This document shows positions 31,914-40,568 of a stretch of 40,568 nt of DNA, piece by piece. The stretch lies in NCBI GenBank assembly GCA_033765345.1, contig JANRIC010000119.1, forward strand, positions 1 to 40,568, in the 5' to 3' direction. Numbering within the stretch: position 1 is the stretch's first letter; each line of letters begins with the position of its first letter. The stretch comes from JANRIC01 sp033765345. GTDB lineage: Bacteria; Bacteroidota; Bacteroidia; Cytophagales; Microscillaceae. Both the position numbers and the translations under genes were made by a program. The notes beneath the pieces are model-generated. The model did no database searches. It worked only from the letters and a program-made list of their open reading frames with translations, and was not told the origin of the DNA.

Positions 31914-33260
31914 ATGATAAATAGATTGTACCTATACCTACAAGCACCCGTTTCGGCAGCTCCTTTGGCTGTTTTCAGGGTGCTTTTCGGGTTTTTGATG
32001 CTGATTAGTACGCTACGTTTTATGTATTTGGGTTGGATTGAAGACCAGTATACCAATCCGATATTTCATTTTACGTATTATGGTTTTGATTGGGTAAAGC
32101 CCTTGGGCGTTCAGGGAATGTATCTGGTATTTGTGGGGATGGCAGTAAGTACGCTGGGGATTATGTTAGGGTTGTTTTACAGGATCAATGCCCTACTTTT
32201 CTTTTTGCTTTTTACCTATGTAGAACTTTTAGACAAGACCTATTACCTCAATCATTACTATTTCGTCAGTATCGTCAGTTTTTTGTTGGTTTTAGTACCT
32301 GCAAATGTTTATTTTTCTGTGGATGCAGTCCTCTTTCCCAAGCTTTTGCACAATCAGGTTCCACGCTGGATGGTGGGTGTTTTCCGTTTACAAATTGGTT
32401 TGGTGTATTTTTATGCAGGCATAGCCAAACTTAATTACGACTGGATGATCAATGCATTACCGCTTAAAATCTGGCTTCCAGCACACGATCAGCTTTTTTT
32501 GATCGGACCATTTTTAAAATATCCGGAGACAGCCTATTTGTTCAGTTGGTTTGGGATGTTTTATGATACCACAATTCCCTTTTTTCTGCTTTGGCGCAAA
32601 ACCCGATTTTTTGCCTATCTGACGGTAATTGCCTTTCACTGGATGACGGGTTTATTGTTTCAGATCGGGATGTTTCCCCTGATTATGATTTTGATTACAC
32701 CGATATTTTTTCCGGCAACATTCCATCAAAAAGTAATTGGCTTTTTAAGCAAAATTTTTCATATTTCTTTGCCACAAACCAGTAAACCCCTAGAAATCAA
32801 TGCAATTAAGCGAAATTTTCTTCTAGGGATTTTGTTGATTCATTGCATCATCCAATTGCTTTTTCCCTGGAGGTATTTACTCTATCCCGGCAATCTTTTC
32901 TGGACAGAAGAGGGGTATCGTTTCTCTTGGCGCGTCATGCTTATGGAAAAAGCCGGTACAGCTACTTTTTATGTCAAAGACAGCCGAACCGGTAAAGAGG
33001 GCATCGTGGTCAATCAGGAATTCCTCAATGCACACCAGGAAAAACAAATGGCCATGCAACCGGATATGATCTTGCAATTTGCTCACTTTCTGGCAGATTA
33101 TTATGCAAAAAAGGGTATCTACAAACCTCAAGTGAGAGCCGAAGTCTATGTAACATTAAATGCCCGAAAAAGTAGCTTACTCATTGATCCTCAAATAGAT
33201 CTCACCCAAAAACAAGACACCTGGCTACCAAAAGATTGGATTCTCCCCTCGAAAGAATAA
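31914..33260 (+). CDS. HTTM-domain membrane protein
   Basis: 448 residues from ATG 31914; a TTG at 31869 would add 15 charged residues and lies close to the predicted transcription start. Four or more tightly packed N-terminal helices (for example PLAVFRVLFGFLMLISTLRFMY) and the HTTM signature region VYFYAGIAKLNYDWM with PLKIWLPAHDQ, GMFYDTTIPFFLLW and AFHWMTGLLFQIGMFP. The C-terminal third is soluble. HTTM is the fold of vitamin K-dependent gamma-carboxylase, but bacterial members have unknown substrates. It precedes a TonB receptor with its own promoter. Confidence 0.85.
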   Translation: MINRLYLYLQAPVSAAPLAVFRVLFGFLMLISTLRFMYLGWIEDQYTNPIFHFTYYGFDWVKPLGVQGMYLVFVGMAVSTLGIMLGLFYRINALLFFLLFTYVELLDKTYYLNHYYFVSIVSFLLVLVPANVYFSVDAVLFPKLLHNQVPRWMVGVFRLQIGLVYFYAGIAKLNYDWMINALPLKIWLPAHDQLFLIGPFLKYPETAYLFSWFGMFYDTTIPFFLLWRKTRFFAYLTVIAFHWMTGLLFQIGMFPLIMILITPIFFPATFHQKVIGFLSKIFHISLPQTSKPLEINAIKRNFLLGILLIHCIIQLLFPWRYLLYPGNLFWTEEGYRFSWRVMLMEKAGTATFYVKDSRTGKEGIVVNQEFLNAHQEKQMAMQPDMILQFAHFLADYYAKKGIYKPQVRAEVYVTLNARKSSLLIDPQIDLTQKQDTWLPKDWILPSKE

Positions 33261-33281
33261 ACCGCTTTTTCGACCAAATGC

Positions 33282-33313
33282 TTTGACTATTCTCCCTGAA
33301 AATCCTAATTTTG
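33282..33313 (+). promoter_or_regulatory. Promoter of the TonB receptor gene
   Basis: TTTG at 33282-33285, 20-nt spacer, TAATTTTG at 33306-33313: the best -33/-7 match in the window. The predicted leader before GTG 33357 is about 37 nt. No Fur-type operator was identified. Confidence 0.65.
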
Positions 33314-33356
33314 CAAGCGTTTAATTAGACTTAATTTAAATAAATTCCATAATTCA

Positions 33357-35786
33357 GTGAAATTCTTTATCATCTCCCTCCTGCTTCTTTTAATTAGCTT
33401 CGTTGCTTACTGCCAAACGGCTACCCTGGTGGGTCGGGTAAGCCACACCGAAAACGGTCAATTTATCTCCGAAGCCACCATGCTCCTTCAGGAAGATGCC
33501 TCTCAACCCTACAAAACCGACGCTGAAGGCAGATTTAGAATTGTAGACCTTCAGCCTGGCAAATACCAAATCACCGTGTTTGCATACGAGCGAAAAACCC
33601 TGAAACAAGAAATCACCTTGAATGCAGGCATCAATGAGCTCAACTTTGCCCTGGCACCTTTAAAAGACTCCCTGGATGAAATTGTAGTTGAGGCAGCCGC
33701 CGAAAAAACTTTTGGAATCACCCGCCTCAATGCCGTAGAAGGATTTGGTATTTATGAAGGGAAAAAAAATGAAGTCATCATATTGGACGACCTCAGTGCC
33801 AACAAAGCCGCCAACAACGCCCGCCAAATCTTCGCCAAAGTACCCGGACTCAATATCTGGGAAAGTGACTGCGCTGGATTACAACTAGATATTGCTGCCC
33901 GAGGCCTTGGACCCAGCCGAACCGCCAATTTCAATACTCGACAAAACGGCTACGATATGAGTGCCGATGCGATTGGTTACCCGGAGAGTTATTATACGCC
34001 TCCAACGCAGGCATTGGAGCGCATAGAGATCGTCAGAGGTGCTGCTTCTCTGCAATACGGTCCGCAATTCGGTGGAATGCTCAATTTTGTACTCAAGGAT
34101 GCTCCCAAGGATAAGAAATTCCAATTTACGACCGAACAAACTTACGGTTCTTTTAATTTTTTGAATACCTTCAACAGTATTGGAGGTACTTTGGGCAAAT
34201 TTAAATATTATAGCTACTACCAATACAAACGTGGTGATTGCTGGCGACCAAACTCCGGTTTTGACTTGCATAACACGTATACCCGCTTAGGATATGCCTT
34301 TAATGATCGTTTGAGCCTAGATTTGGAGTATACTTGGATGCATTATCAGGCACAACAGCCCGGCGGATTGCTGGATATTGAATTTCAAAGAGACCCAAGA
34401 ATCTCCAAACGGGAGCGCAATTGGTTTCAAGTAGATTGGAATCTGGCTGCCCTCACTCTCAACTACCGCTTTTCGGACAAAACCCGCCTGAATATCCGCA
34501 ATTTTGCAACTTTCTCTGGCAGAGATGCCCTGGGAAACCTAGAACGTATAGATCGCATCGACCTGGGGGGGAATCGAACCCTGATTCAAGATGATTACCT
34601 GAACTTTGGCACTGAGTTACGCCTCATTCATCAATATTCTTTCCTGAAAAATCCAGCGGTTTTCCTGACAGGGTTTCGATATTACAACGGGCATACCGAT
34701 CGTCGTCAGGGAGATGCCAGCGCAGCTTCGGATGCAGATTTTAAGTATTTGAATCCCAATGACCTAGAAGGCTCCGACTATGAACTACCCGGAAAAAATT
34801 ACTCCTTTTTTATAGAAAATATTTTTAATATCACAGACAAACTCAGTGTCACCCCCGGTATCCGTGTAGAGCATATCCGCACCTTTTCGGAGGGTTATTA
34901 CAAACAAAGAGTTATAGACTTTGCTGGCAATATAGTCAGTGAAAATACCATTTCCGAAGAAAGCTCCGTCATTCGTACTTTTGCATTGTTGGGTCTGGGC
35001 TTGAGCTACAAATACCACGAAAACATTGATTTGTACGCCAATATTTCCCAGAATTTCCGCCCGATCACATTCAGCGATTTGCGGATTGATAACCCTAATT
35101 TTGTGCTCGATAGTGCTATCGTGGATGAAAAAGGCTACAATATTGATCTGGGCATTCGGGGAAACCTCCGGCAATTTATCCATTTTGATGTGAGTTTATT
35201 TTATCTCAGATACAATGACCGCATAGGCTTCCTGCTGGTGGCCAATCAACCGCCTTTGTTCCTAGACTTTCGTTTCCGAACCAATGTAGGCGACTCCAGA
35301 CATTACGGGCTGGAAAGTTTTGTAGAAGCAGATATTTTGGGTTTAATTGCTGGAAAGGCTCTGAAATCCAACCTATTATTGTATTCTAACTTCTCTTGGA
35401 TTGATGCACAATACGTCAAAGTAGAAGACAATGCCATCAATGGGCGCAAAGTGGAATATGTCCCGAATTTACTCTGGAGAAGCGGCCTTACCTATCGTTA
35501 TCAGGGATTTCAGGCTTCTTTTCAGCTTTCCTACCTCAGCGAGCAGTTTACCGATGCCACCAATGCCAGAGGACCCGTGGCAGGGGCAGTCAGTGGACTC
35601 ATACCCAGCTATCACGTAATGGACTTATCTCTTTCTTACCAATATAAATTCTTAAAACTCGAGGCAGGTCTAAACAACCTCAGCAATCAGAAATACTTTA
35701 CACGCCGTGCCGAAAGTTATCCCGGTCCAGGTATTATCCCTTCCCCAGGACGTAGTTTTTATGTAACTTTGCAAGGGAAGTTTTGA
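33357..35786 (+). CDS. TonB-dependent outer-membrane receptor, FecA-like
   Basis: 809 residues from GTG 33357. Signal peptide MKFFIISLLLLLISFVAYCQ, a carboxypeptidase-regulatory-like N-terminal domain (about 22-110, TATLVGRVSHTENGQFI), plug domain (about 135-245) with PTQALERIEIVRGAASLQYG and QFGGMLNFVLK, then a 22-strand barrel ending in GRSFYVTLQGKF with a terminal aromatic. The RGAASLQYGPQFGG segment is typical of FecA-type iron-chelate receptors of Bacteroidetes. Substrate could be ferric citrate, another siderophore or heme; the HmuY-like gene nearby makes heme worth considering. It is followed 47 bp later by apbE. Confidence 0.92.
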   Translation: MKFFIISLLLLLISFVAYCQTATLVGRVSHTENGQFISEATMLLQEDASQPYKTDAEGRFRIVDLQPGKYQITVFAYERKTLKQEITLNAGINELNFALAPLKDSLDEIVVEAAAEKTFGITRLNAVEGFGIYEGKKNEVIILDDLSANKAANNARQIFAKVPGLNIWESDCAGLQLDIAARGLGPSRTANFNTRQNGYDMSADAIGYPESYYTPPTQALERIEIVRGAASLQYGPQFGGMLNFVLKDAPKDKKFQFTTEQTYGSFNFLNTFNSIGGTLGKFKYYSYYQYKRGDCWRPNSGFDLHNTYTRLGYAFNDRLSLDLEYTWMHYQAQQPGGLLDIEFQRDPRISKRERNWFQVDWNLAALTLNYRFSDKTRLNIRNFATFSGRDALGNLERIDRIDLGGNRTLIQDDYLNFGTELRLIHQYSFLKNPAVFLTGFRYYNGHTDRRQGDASAASDADFKYLNPNDLEGSDYELPGKNYSFFIENIFNITDKLSVTPGIRVEHIRTFSEGYYKQRVIDFAGNIVSENTISEESSVIRTFALLGLGLSYKYHENIDLYANISQNFRPITFSDLRIDNPNFVLDSAIVDEKGYNIDLGIRGNLRQFIHFDVSLFYLRYNDRIGFLLVANQPPLFLDFRFRTNVGDSRHYGLESFVEADILGLIAGKALKSNLLLYSNFSWIDAQYVKVEDNAINGRKVEYVPNLLWRSGLTYRYQGFQASFQLSYLSEQFTDATNARGPVAGAVSGLIPSYHVMDLSLSYQYKFLKLEAGLNNLSNQKYFTRRAESYPGPGIIPSPGRSFYVTLQGKF

Positions 35787-35833
35787 TGTTATTGACTATA
35801 AATCAAGGTTCGTAGGTACGAATAAAATAAACC

Positions 35834-36844
35834 ATGAAAAACCTCATCTTCTTCCTCCTTATTTTCCTTCCGCTCACCCTCTGCGCCCAGGGCGAACTCA
35901 AACGACACACCAAAGTACTCAAACTGATGGGTTCAAGGTTTGAGATTACAGCCGTACATGAGGATGATACCCTGGCCTGGGAAGCGATTCGGGCTTGTAT
36001 TGCCGAAATTGAGCGCATCGAGCGGCTTATTTCCGAATGGGATACGCTTTCACAAACGCATCAAATCAATATCCAGGCAGGCGTTCGCCCGGTGCTTGTA
36101 GATGAAGAGCTTTTTGCACTTATTCGCCGCAGTAAAAAAGTATCTGAATTGACCAACGGTGCCTTTGATATTTCCTTTGCGGCTATCGACAAAATCTGGC
36201 GTTTTGACGGCTCTATGAAAGAAATGCCCCCCGCAGAAAAGATCAAAAACTCCGTAAGACTGATCAACTACCAGGATATTCTGCTGGATGAAAACCAAAA
36301 AAGCGTTTTTCTCAAAAATAAAGGTATGAAGATCGGTTTTGGGGCAATCGGCAAGGGTTATGCTGCCAATCGAGGCAAAAAAGTCATGCAAGCTTTGGGC
36401 ATTCGGAGTGGCATCGTCAATGCCGGAGGAGACCTGATCGCCTGGGGTAACAATGCCACAGGCGAACCCTGGAAAATCGGTATCACCGACCCCAATGACA
36501 AAAACAAAATGATTTCCTGGCTGAATGTAGCAGATATGGCTGTAGTCACCTCCGGCGATTATGAAAAATTTGTGGTCTTTGACGGCATTCGTTATGCACA
36601 TATCATTGATCCGCACACAGGCTATCCGGCTCGAGGGCTAAAAAGTGTCACGATCCTTTGCCCGGATGCCGAACTGGCCGACGCCCTGGCCACAGGCGTT
36701 TTTGTATTGGGCGAAACCCCTGGGCTGGCACTCATCAACCAACTCAAAGGCATTCAATGCTTGATAATCACAGACCGCAATGAAATCAAAACTTCTCAAG
36801 GATTAGAGCTTAACTTGATCTCAGATTCCACACAAAAAGATTAA
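35834..36844 (+). CDS. apbE: FAD:protein FMN transferase (ApbE)
   Basis: 336 residues. Signal peptide MKNLIFFLLIFLPLTLCAQG, then the ApbE fold: MGSRFEITAVHEDDTLAW, LTNGAFDISFAAIDKIW, GFGAIGKGYAANRGKKVM, IVNAGGDLIAWG and the metal/flavin site HIIDPHTGYPARG followed by ADALATGVFVLG. It attaches FMN through a phosphoester to threonine in exported flavoproteins (NqrB/C, RnfG, FMN-binding proteins). No target with an FMN-binding motif is in the window. Its place behind a TonB receptor suggests a flavin-linked reductive step in uptake, as ferric reduction, but this is inference. Confidence 0.93.
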   Translation: MKNLIFFLLIFLPLTLCAQGELKRHTKVLKLMGSRFEITAVHEDDTLAWEAIRACIAEIERIERLISEWDTLSQTHQINIQAGVRPVLVDEELFALIRRSKKVSELTNGAFDISFAAIDKIWRFDGSMKEMPPAEKIKNSVRLINYQDILLDENQKSVFLKNKGMKIGFGAIGKGYAANRGKKVMQALGIRSGIVNAGGDLIAWGNNATGEPWKIGITDPNDKNKMISWLNVADMAVVTSGDYEKFVVFDGIRYAHIIDPHTGYPARGLKSVTILCPDAELADALATGVFVLGETPGLALINQLKGIQCLIITDRNEIKTSQGLELNLISDSTQKD

Positions 36845-36938
36845 ATTTGTAATCGAGTATTATTTCAAGTTTGAAATTTAGCATATGACATGTCACGAAT
36901 GCTGAAACTAAATAAAATGAATCCGTAAACTACATAAA

Positions 36939-37204
36939 TGCCCAACTAGGCTGTTTGCATTACAAACAGTGTAGTTAAAATGCCCAACTAGGCTGTTTGC
37001 ATTACAAACAGTGTAGTTAAAATGCCCAACTAGGCTGTTTGCATTACAAACAGTGTAGTTAAAATGCCCAACTAGGCTATTTGCATTACAAACAGTGTAG
37101 TTAAAATGCCCAACTAGGCTGTTTGCATTACAAACAGTGTAGTTAAAATGCCCAACTAGGCTATTTGCATTACAAACAGTATAGTTAAAATGCCGGACTA
37201 TTCT
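36939..37204. repeat. Tandem array of six 42-bp hairpin units
   Basis: Units start at 36939, 36981, 37023, 37065, 37107 and 37149, with a broken seventh at 37191. Each unit contains CTGTTTG, loop CATTA, CAAACAG, extended to a near-perfect 14-bp inverted repeat (AACTA..CTGTTTG against CAAACAG..TAGTT). Units 4 and 6 have CTATTTG, which breaks a base pair. Units are contiguous, so this is not a CRISPR array. Together with a decayed MITE it makes up the 588-bp gap 36845-37432, where no gene is seen. Confidence 0.93.
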
Positions 37205-37310
37205 ATCTAAAAATCTTTTAAACCTAAAAAAATACCGTTTGTTATACTTAAAATTTATGGTTATCTGATAATTTATATTTATACATATTTCAAGAATGAC
37301 CAGATAAAAG

Positions 37311-37408
37311 GGTAATAGGAAAGGTTTAATGCTTATATAAAAATGCCCAGTTTTGCAAAAACATAAAACCTATTTTTGAATAAATATCAATTACTGTTTA
37401 ACACTACC
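37311..37408 (+). mobile_element. Decayed MITE copy 4
   Basis: The right terminus TGTTTAACACTACC (37395-37408) matches the other copies. At the expected distance the left end GGTAATAGGAAAGGTTTAATG agrees with GGTAGTATTAAAGATGTAATG at about 16 of 21 positions. The centre is unrelated and no target duplication survives. It lies 24 bp upstream of the HmuY-like gene. Confidence 0.55.
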
Positions 37409-37432
37409 CCATAAATCCATATCCATCAATTT

Positions 37433-37942
37433 ATGAAAAAAGTATCGATTCTTAGTTTTTCTATTTTCTTGTTGAGTTTCCTGTCTTTTCAGGATGATGC
37501 ACAATATTATAAAAACCTAGATGCCCGCAAAACCGATGGCAGCACTACGTATTTTAGTCTGGCAAAAAATGACATTGTAGCAGAATCTGAGGCCTGGGAT
37601 GTATCATTTAACCGTACATCCATCACTATAAAAGGCACATATACCCTGATCGAGAAGCCTTTCGAACAAATCAAGGAAGTACCTCAAAACAAGGAGTTTA
37701 GCGCTGGTGATCGCCCCATCAAAGATTGGTATGATTATGATGCGGGCACACATACGATCTTTACCATTCCCAATAAAGTGTATATCCTTCGCTCGGCAGA
37801 CGAAAAAGTATACACCAAATTCCAGGTCATCAGTTATTACAAAGATGCCCCTGAGACTCCGGTCAGTGGACAAAATGATCCTGGATTTTATACTTTTCGT
37901 TTTCAAAGAAGTCAGGAAGGCAAGATAAGTTTTGGAAAATAA
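37433..37942 (+). CDS. HmuY-like secreted protein
   Basis: 169 residues: signal peptide-like start MKKVSILSFSIFLLSFLSFQ, no lipobox cysteine, then the HmuY pattern: STTYFSLAKNDIVAESEAWD, VSFNRTSITIKG, and C-terminal KVYILRSADEKVYTKFQVIS with a closing FYTFRFQ strand. HmuY of Porphyromonas is a heme-binding surface protein that works with a TonB receptor. Heme ligand histidines are not evident here, so heme binding is unproven. It sits downstream of the TonB receptor and ApbE genes, beyond the hairpin array, and ends in a shared bidirectional terminator. Confidence 0.75.
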   Translation: MKKVSILSFSIFLLSFLSFQDDAQYYKNLDARKTDGSTTYFSLAKNDIVAESEAWDVSFNRTSITIKGTYTLIEKPFEQIKEVPQNKEFSAGDRPIKDWYDYDAGTHTIFTIPNKVYILRSADEKVYTKFQVISYYKDAPETPVSGQNDPGFYTFRFQRSQEGKISFGK

Positions 37943-37958
37943 TCACCTATTCCACATA

Positions 37959-37996
37959 AATCCTTGTAAGGTAATTCGCATACCTTTACAAGGATT
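37959..37996. terminator. Bidirectional terminator between HmuY-like and PBP1C genes
   Basis: AATCCTTGTAAGGTA pairs with TACCTTTACAAGGATT around a 7-nt loop (one bulged base). It lies in the 57-bp gap between two convergent stops. Confidence 0.75.
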
Positions 37997-37999
37997 ATT

Positions 38000-40327
38000 C
38001 TACTCATAAAAAACCCGAATATTGATGTTGCTATTTCGCCCTTTGTCATCACTGCACGAAATTTTGATAAATCCCTGACTTGGCTTAAAAAAGATCGCCT
38101 GATTGGCTTTAGCCGCCTGGTAAAATTCTTCATTGATATACCAATAGACGTTCTTCACATCTGGGGCTACCTTACAGCTCAGTTGTAATTCCGAAGGATC
38201 ATCTCGATCAATGAGATATTCTTTATCCGAGGAAGGGGAAGTGATTTCGGGAGCTTCTCTCTGATCTTCAAAAATGCGGGTACATTCGGGATGATGAGGG
38301 GGAATTTTTTTAAAGGCGATTCCACGAGCTTCATAAAATGCCGAAAGTGAAGGGCTTAGGTGGGGGTAAGATACTATCTTGTGTTTTTTGTCTTGCACAC
38401 AGGTCATACAAAAGGCATAACGTTCGTCGGGTGAAACCATCACTTCTTTCGAATGATTACAAAGTCTGGTGTCAGAAACCAAAGGAATAAAATAATCAAT
38501 GACCTGATCCCGGCAATAGGTATTGGGTGGCAAACCCGTCTCAGAGCAAACCCAACGCACTTTCAAATCTTTAGGCGGTTCAAACCAATGAGCGGGGCTG
38601 TCATAATCAATGGTATTAAAGATTTGGAAGAGTAAAGGTGTAGCCAATTCAGCACCAATGAGGTCATTTACACCTTCACCCGAAAAATTTCCTACCCAAA
38701 CGCCAACCGTGTAGCGGGCATTATAGCCGATACTCCAGGCATCTCTCCTGCCGTAAGAAGTGCCTGTTTTCCAAGCAACTTTAGGGATATGTAAGGCATT
38801 TTCAAACTGCTGAGGCAGGTCGGGTCTTTGGGCTTTGGTGAGTATTTGGGTGATAGCAAACCCCGCTTCGGGCGAAATCAGCTTATGTTGTGTCCGCTTG
38901 GAGTCTTGCATCAAATAGGATGCTTCCTGATATAGGCCTTGATTGGCAAATGTCGCAAAAAGGTTACTGAGTTCCTCGAGATTGACCCCACAACCACCCA
39001 GAATCATGGACAAGCCCAGTTTTTTTTCATCCCTTGCGATTTGGCGAAAACGAGCCATTTTTAATTTCTGAATGAAAGCTTTTAAGCCTACCTGCTCGAG
39101 TGTTTGCACGGCGGTCACATTGAGTGATTGCGAAAGAGCCTGCTCTACGGTGACTGGTCCGCTAAATTTCTTATAAAAATTCTCTGGTTCGAACCCTGAA
39201 AAATCACTGGGTACATCATTGAGGATGGTTTTGGGAGTAATAAAACCCTTATCCATCGCCAGGGCATAGACCAAAGGTTTTAAAGTACTGCCTGGCGAAC
39301 GGATTCCCTGAATTCCGTCTACCTCTCCCTCGTGTTCTTTGTCCTGAAAATCGGCAGAACCCAGGTACACTTCTACCTGTCGGTTTTGATTATTCATGAC
39401 AATCACCGAGACATTGTACACCTGCAAGGGCTTCAGCCTTTGTATATAGTTAAATGCCAATTGGCCTACTTTTTCCTGATTCAGGGGGTGGAGTGTACTG
39501 AACAGGCTATGGCTTTGGGGATATAAATTACGCAATCGGAGGGAAAAATGAGGGGCTTTTTTGGGGGCTGCCAATCTTTGTGCAAGAAGTGACTCTTCTA
39601 AAGCTCCTTCAATCAGTTGAGGCGGGAAAAGCCCCGAACGTTTAAACCTAAGCAGCCATTTATTTCTTTCCCGGGCTATCAGGGCATTATTTTTACCGAT
39701 TACCAGCGAGGTGGGGCGGTTTGGGATGATCGCCAGGGTCACGATTTGCGCCAGACTCAGCTTATTGGGCATTTGATCAAAATAAAGTAAAGCTGCTGAT
39801 TTTACCCCCTCGATATTGCCCCCGTAGGGTACTAAATTGAGGTACATTTGTAAGATTTCGGCTTTGCTGTATTGCCACTCCAATTGTAGTGCACGAAACA
39901 TCTCCCAGAGTTTATTGCCATAGCTCCGGGATTTAGGTTCGAGCAGTCTGGCTACCTGCATCGTGATGGTAGAAGCTCCGGAGGTAGTCTTGAGATGAAA
40001 GATATTATTAAAAAAAGCCCTGAATACAGAGACAGGATTGATACCAAAATGATAATAAAAATATTTATCTTCTTTATATATAATGGCTTTGCTTAGGTTG
40101 GGGATGATCTCATAAAGCTCTGTTTTGAGTCGCCATTTTTCGTCGGGGGTGAGATATGTATGCAAAACCGTAGAATCACGTGCCAAAATCAGTTGAGAAT
40201 ATTTGACTTTTATCTTAAGAGGGAAAAAAGCATTAAGCAGCAAAAATAAAACAATACAGGAGAGCAGAAAGTATAAAAAATGCTTCCACGTTATTTTTGA
40301 AAAGAATACAATACCTGTATGCAGCAT
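38000..40327 (-). CDS. pbpC: Penicillin-binding protein 1C
   Basis: 775 residues from ATG 40327; a TTG at 40384 adds 19 residues of plausible helix and cannot be excluded. Membrane anchor FLYFLLSCIVLFLLLNAFFP, GT51 transglycosylase with YKEDKYFYYHFGINPVSVFR and TSGASTITMQVARLLEP, then transpeptidase with the active serine in SPGSTLKPLVYAL, SLN motif SQSLNVTAVQ and KTGTSYGRRD. The C-terminal BiPBP_C-like domain (about 690-775) confirms the 1C type. It polymerises and cross-links peptidoglycan. An alpha-2-macroglobulin gene often accompanies pbpC; it is not visible in the 184 bp to the window edge. Confidence 0.93.
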   Translation of the reverse strand: MLHTGIVFFSKITWKHFLYFLLSCIVLFLLLNAFFPLKIKVKYSQLILARDSTVLHTYLTPDEKWRLKTELYEIIPNLSKAIIYKEDKYFYYHFGINPVSVFRAFFNNIFHLKTTSGASTITMQVARLLEPKSRSYGNKLWEMFRALQLEWQYSKAEILQMYLNLVPYGGNIEGVKSAALLYFDQMPNKLSLAQIVTLAIIPNRPTSLVIGKNNALIARERNKWLLRFKRSGLFPPQLIEGALEESLLAQRLAAPKKAPHFSLRLRNLYPQSHSLFSTLHPLNQEKVGQLAFNYIQRLKPLQVYNVSVIVMNNQNRQVEVYLGSADFQDKEHEGEVDGIQGIRSPGSTLKPLVYALAMDKGFITPKTILNDVPSDFSGFEPENFYKKFSGPVTVEQALSQSLNVTAVQTLEQVGLKAFIQKLKMARFRQIARDEKKLGLSMILGGCGVNLEELSNLFATFANQGLYQEASYLMQDSKRTQHKLISPEAGFAITQILTKAQRPDLPQQFENALHIPKVAWKTGTSYGRRDAWSIGYNARYTVGVWVGNFSGEGVNDLIGAELATPLLFQIFNTIDYDSPAHWFEPPKDLKVRWVCSETGLPPNTYCRDQVIDYFIPLVSDTRLCNHSKEVMVSPDERYAFCMTCVQDKKHKIVSYPHLSPSLSAFYEARGIAFKKIPPHHPECTRIFEDQREAPEITSPSSDKEYLIDRDDPSELQLSCKVAPDVKNVYWYINEEFYQAAKANQAIFFKPSQGFIKISCSDDKGRNSNINIRVFYE

Positions 40328-40521
40328 TTTTTGAGGAGTCAGGGCTTGTATTTTAGAGATGAAAGATCTGAAATGGATTTGCAAAGTATTTTAATTCAGC
40401 TTTTAACCAAATATTTAATGCAATTTACAAAATTTCTAAGATATTCATCCATGGTTTATTGCTGAATAATGGTTCTTTATGAAATTACTTGAAACTTATT
40501 TATTTACACATGAAGACGGGC

Positions 40522-40554
40522 AACGACAAGGTCGCTCAAAGCGACCTTGTCGTT
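40522..40554. repeat. Perfect 15-bp hairpin near the right edge
   Basis: AACGACAAGGTCGCT, loop CAA, AGCGACCTTGTCGTT. No T run follows, so it is not an obvious terminator. It may be part of a repeat or mobile element cut by the window edge. Confidence 0.7.
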
Positions 40555-40568
40555 TGAATAGATTTATC

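Noticed and set aside
34560..34590. tRNA T-arm-like string (GGGGAATCGAACCC)
   Set aside because: It lies inside the conserved barrel-coding region of the TonB receptor, and no acceptor stem or anticodon arm is around it.
36939..37204. CRISPR array
   Set aside because: The 42-bp units are contiguous and nearly identical with no unique spacers.

Overview
The window reads as a chromosomal segment of a Bacteroidota bacterium, most likely Cytophagales-like. This rests on Bacteroidetes-type promoters (TTTG - about 19 nt - TAnnTTTG), almost no Shine-Dalgarno sequences, an RHS core fragment of Bacteroidetes type, a 7TMR-DISM/SpoIIE regulator, a HmuY-like protein, an HTTM protein and a FecA-like TonB receptor. 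The genus cannot be named from this sequence alone. No rRNA, tRNA or CRISPR array was seen.

Layout. 1-1244 (minus): 3' part of a decayed RHS gene that runs off the left edge. 1608-6264 (plus): a MacAB-like exporter operon (ATPase, two paralogous permeases, adaptor) ending in a strong terminator. 6430-10327 (minus): an envelope operon (secreted beta-sandwich protein, GT39/ArnT-like transferase, GT9 heptosyltransferase-like protein, leucine-rich-repeat protein). 10631-12250 (minus): alpha-glucan phosphorylase. 12.3-15.8 kb is a repeat-rich accessory stretch: a REP-associated Y1 transposase with three identical 32-bp palindromes, a 42-bp minisatellite, a two-domain protein of unknown function, a cupin gene, a VapBC-like module and a partial cupin duplicate. 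15.8-20.9 kb (minus): exported RidA-like protein, 7TMR-DISM/SpoIIE phosphatase, Rpn-type PD-(D/E)XK protein and a POT peptide transporter. 21.2-22.5 kb (plus): UMF1/Atg22-like MFS protein.

The main point of interest is 22.6-31.3 kb, an AT-rich DNA phosphorothioation (Dnd) island. One tightly coupled plus-strand operon carries DndC, DndD, a DndE domain fused to a HerA/FtsK-like ATPase, a ParB-like protein with a GQRR box, a second protein with a ParB-type helix-turn-helix, and a possible PD-(D/E)XK-like protein. A small last ORF is cut short by a miniature transposable element. A type I cysteine desulfurase (candidate DndA) lies convergent to the operon. No recognisable DndB or DndFGH is present, so the ParB-like pair, the HerA motor and the last protein may supply regulation or restriction. 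That is inference.

31.9-37.9 kb (plus) looks like a surface uptake locus: HTTM membrane protein, FecA-like TonB receptor, ApbE flavin transferase and, after a 42-bp hairpin array, a HmuY-like lipid-free secreted protein. 38.0-40.3 kb (minus) is penicillin-binding protein 1C.

A family of roughly 100-bp MITEs ties the window together. There are three intact copies with perfect 8-9 bp target duplications (6334, 29898, 30050) and one decayed copy (37311). The intact copies sit at the ends of genes, and a GGTAG terminus supplies a stop codon in two cases.
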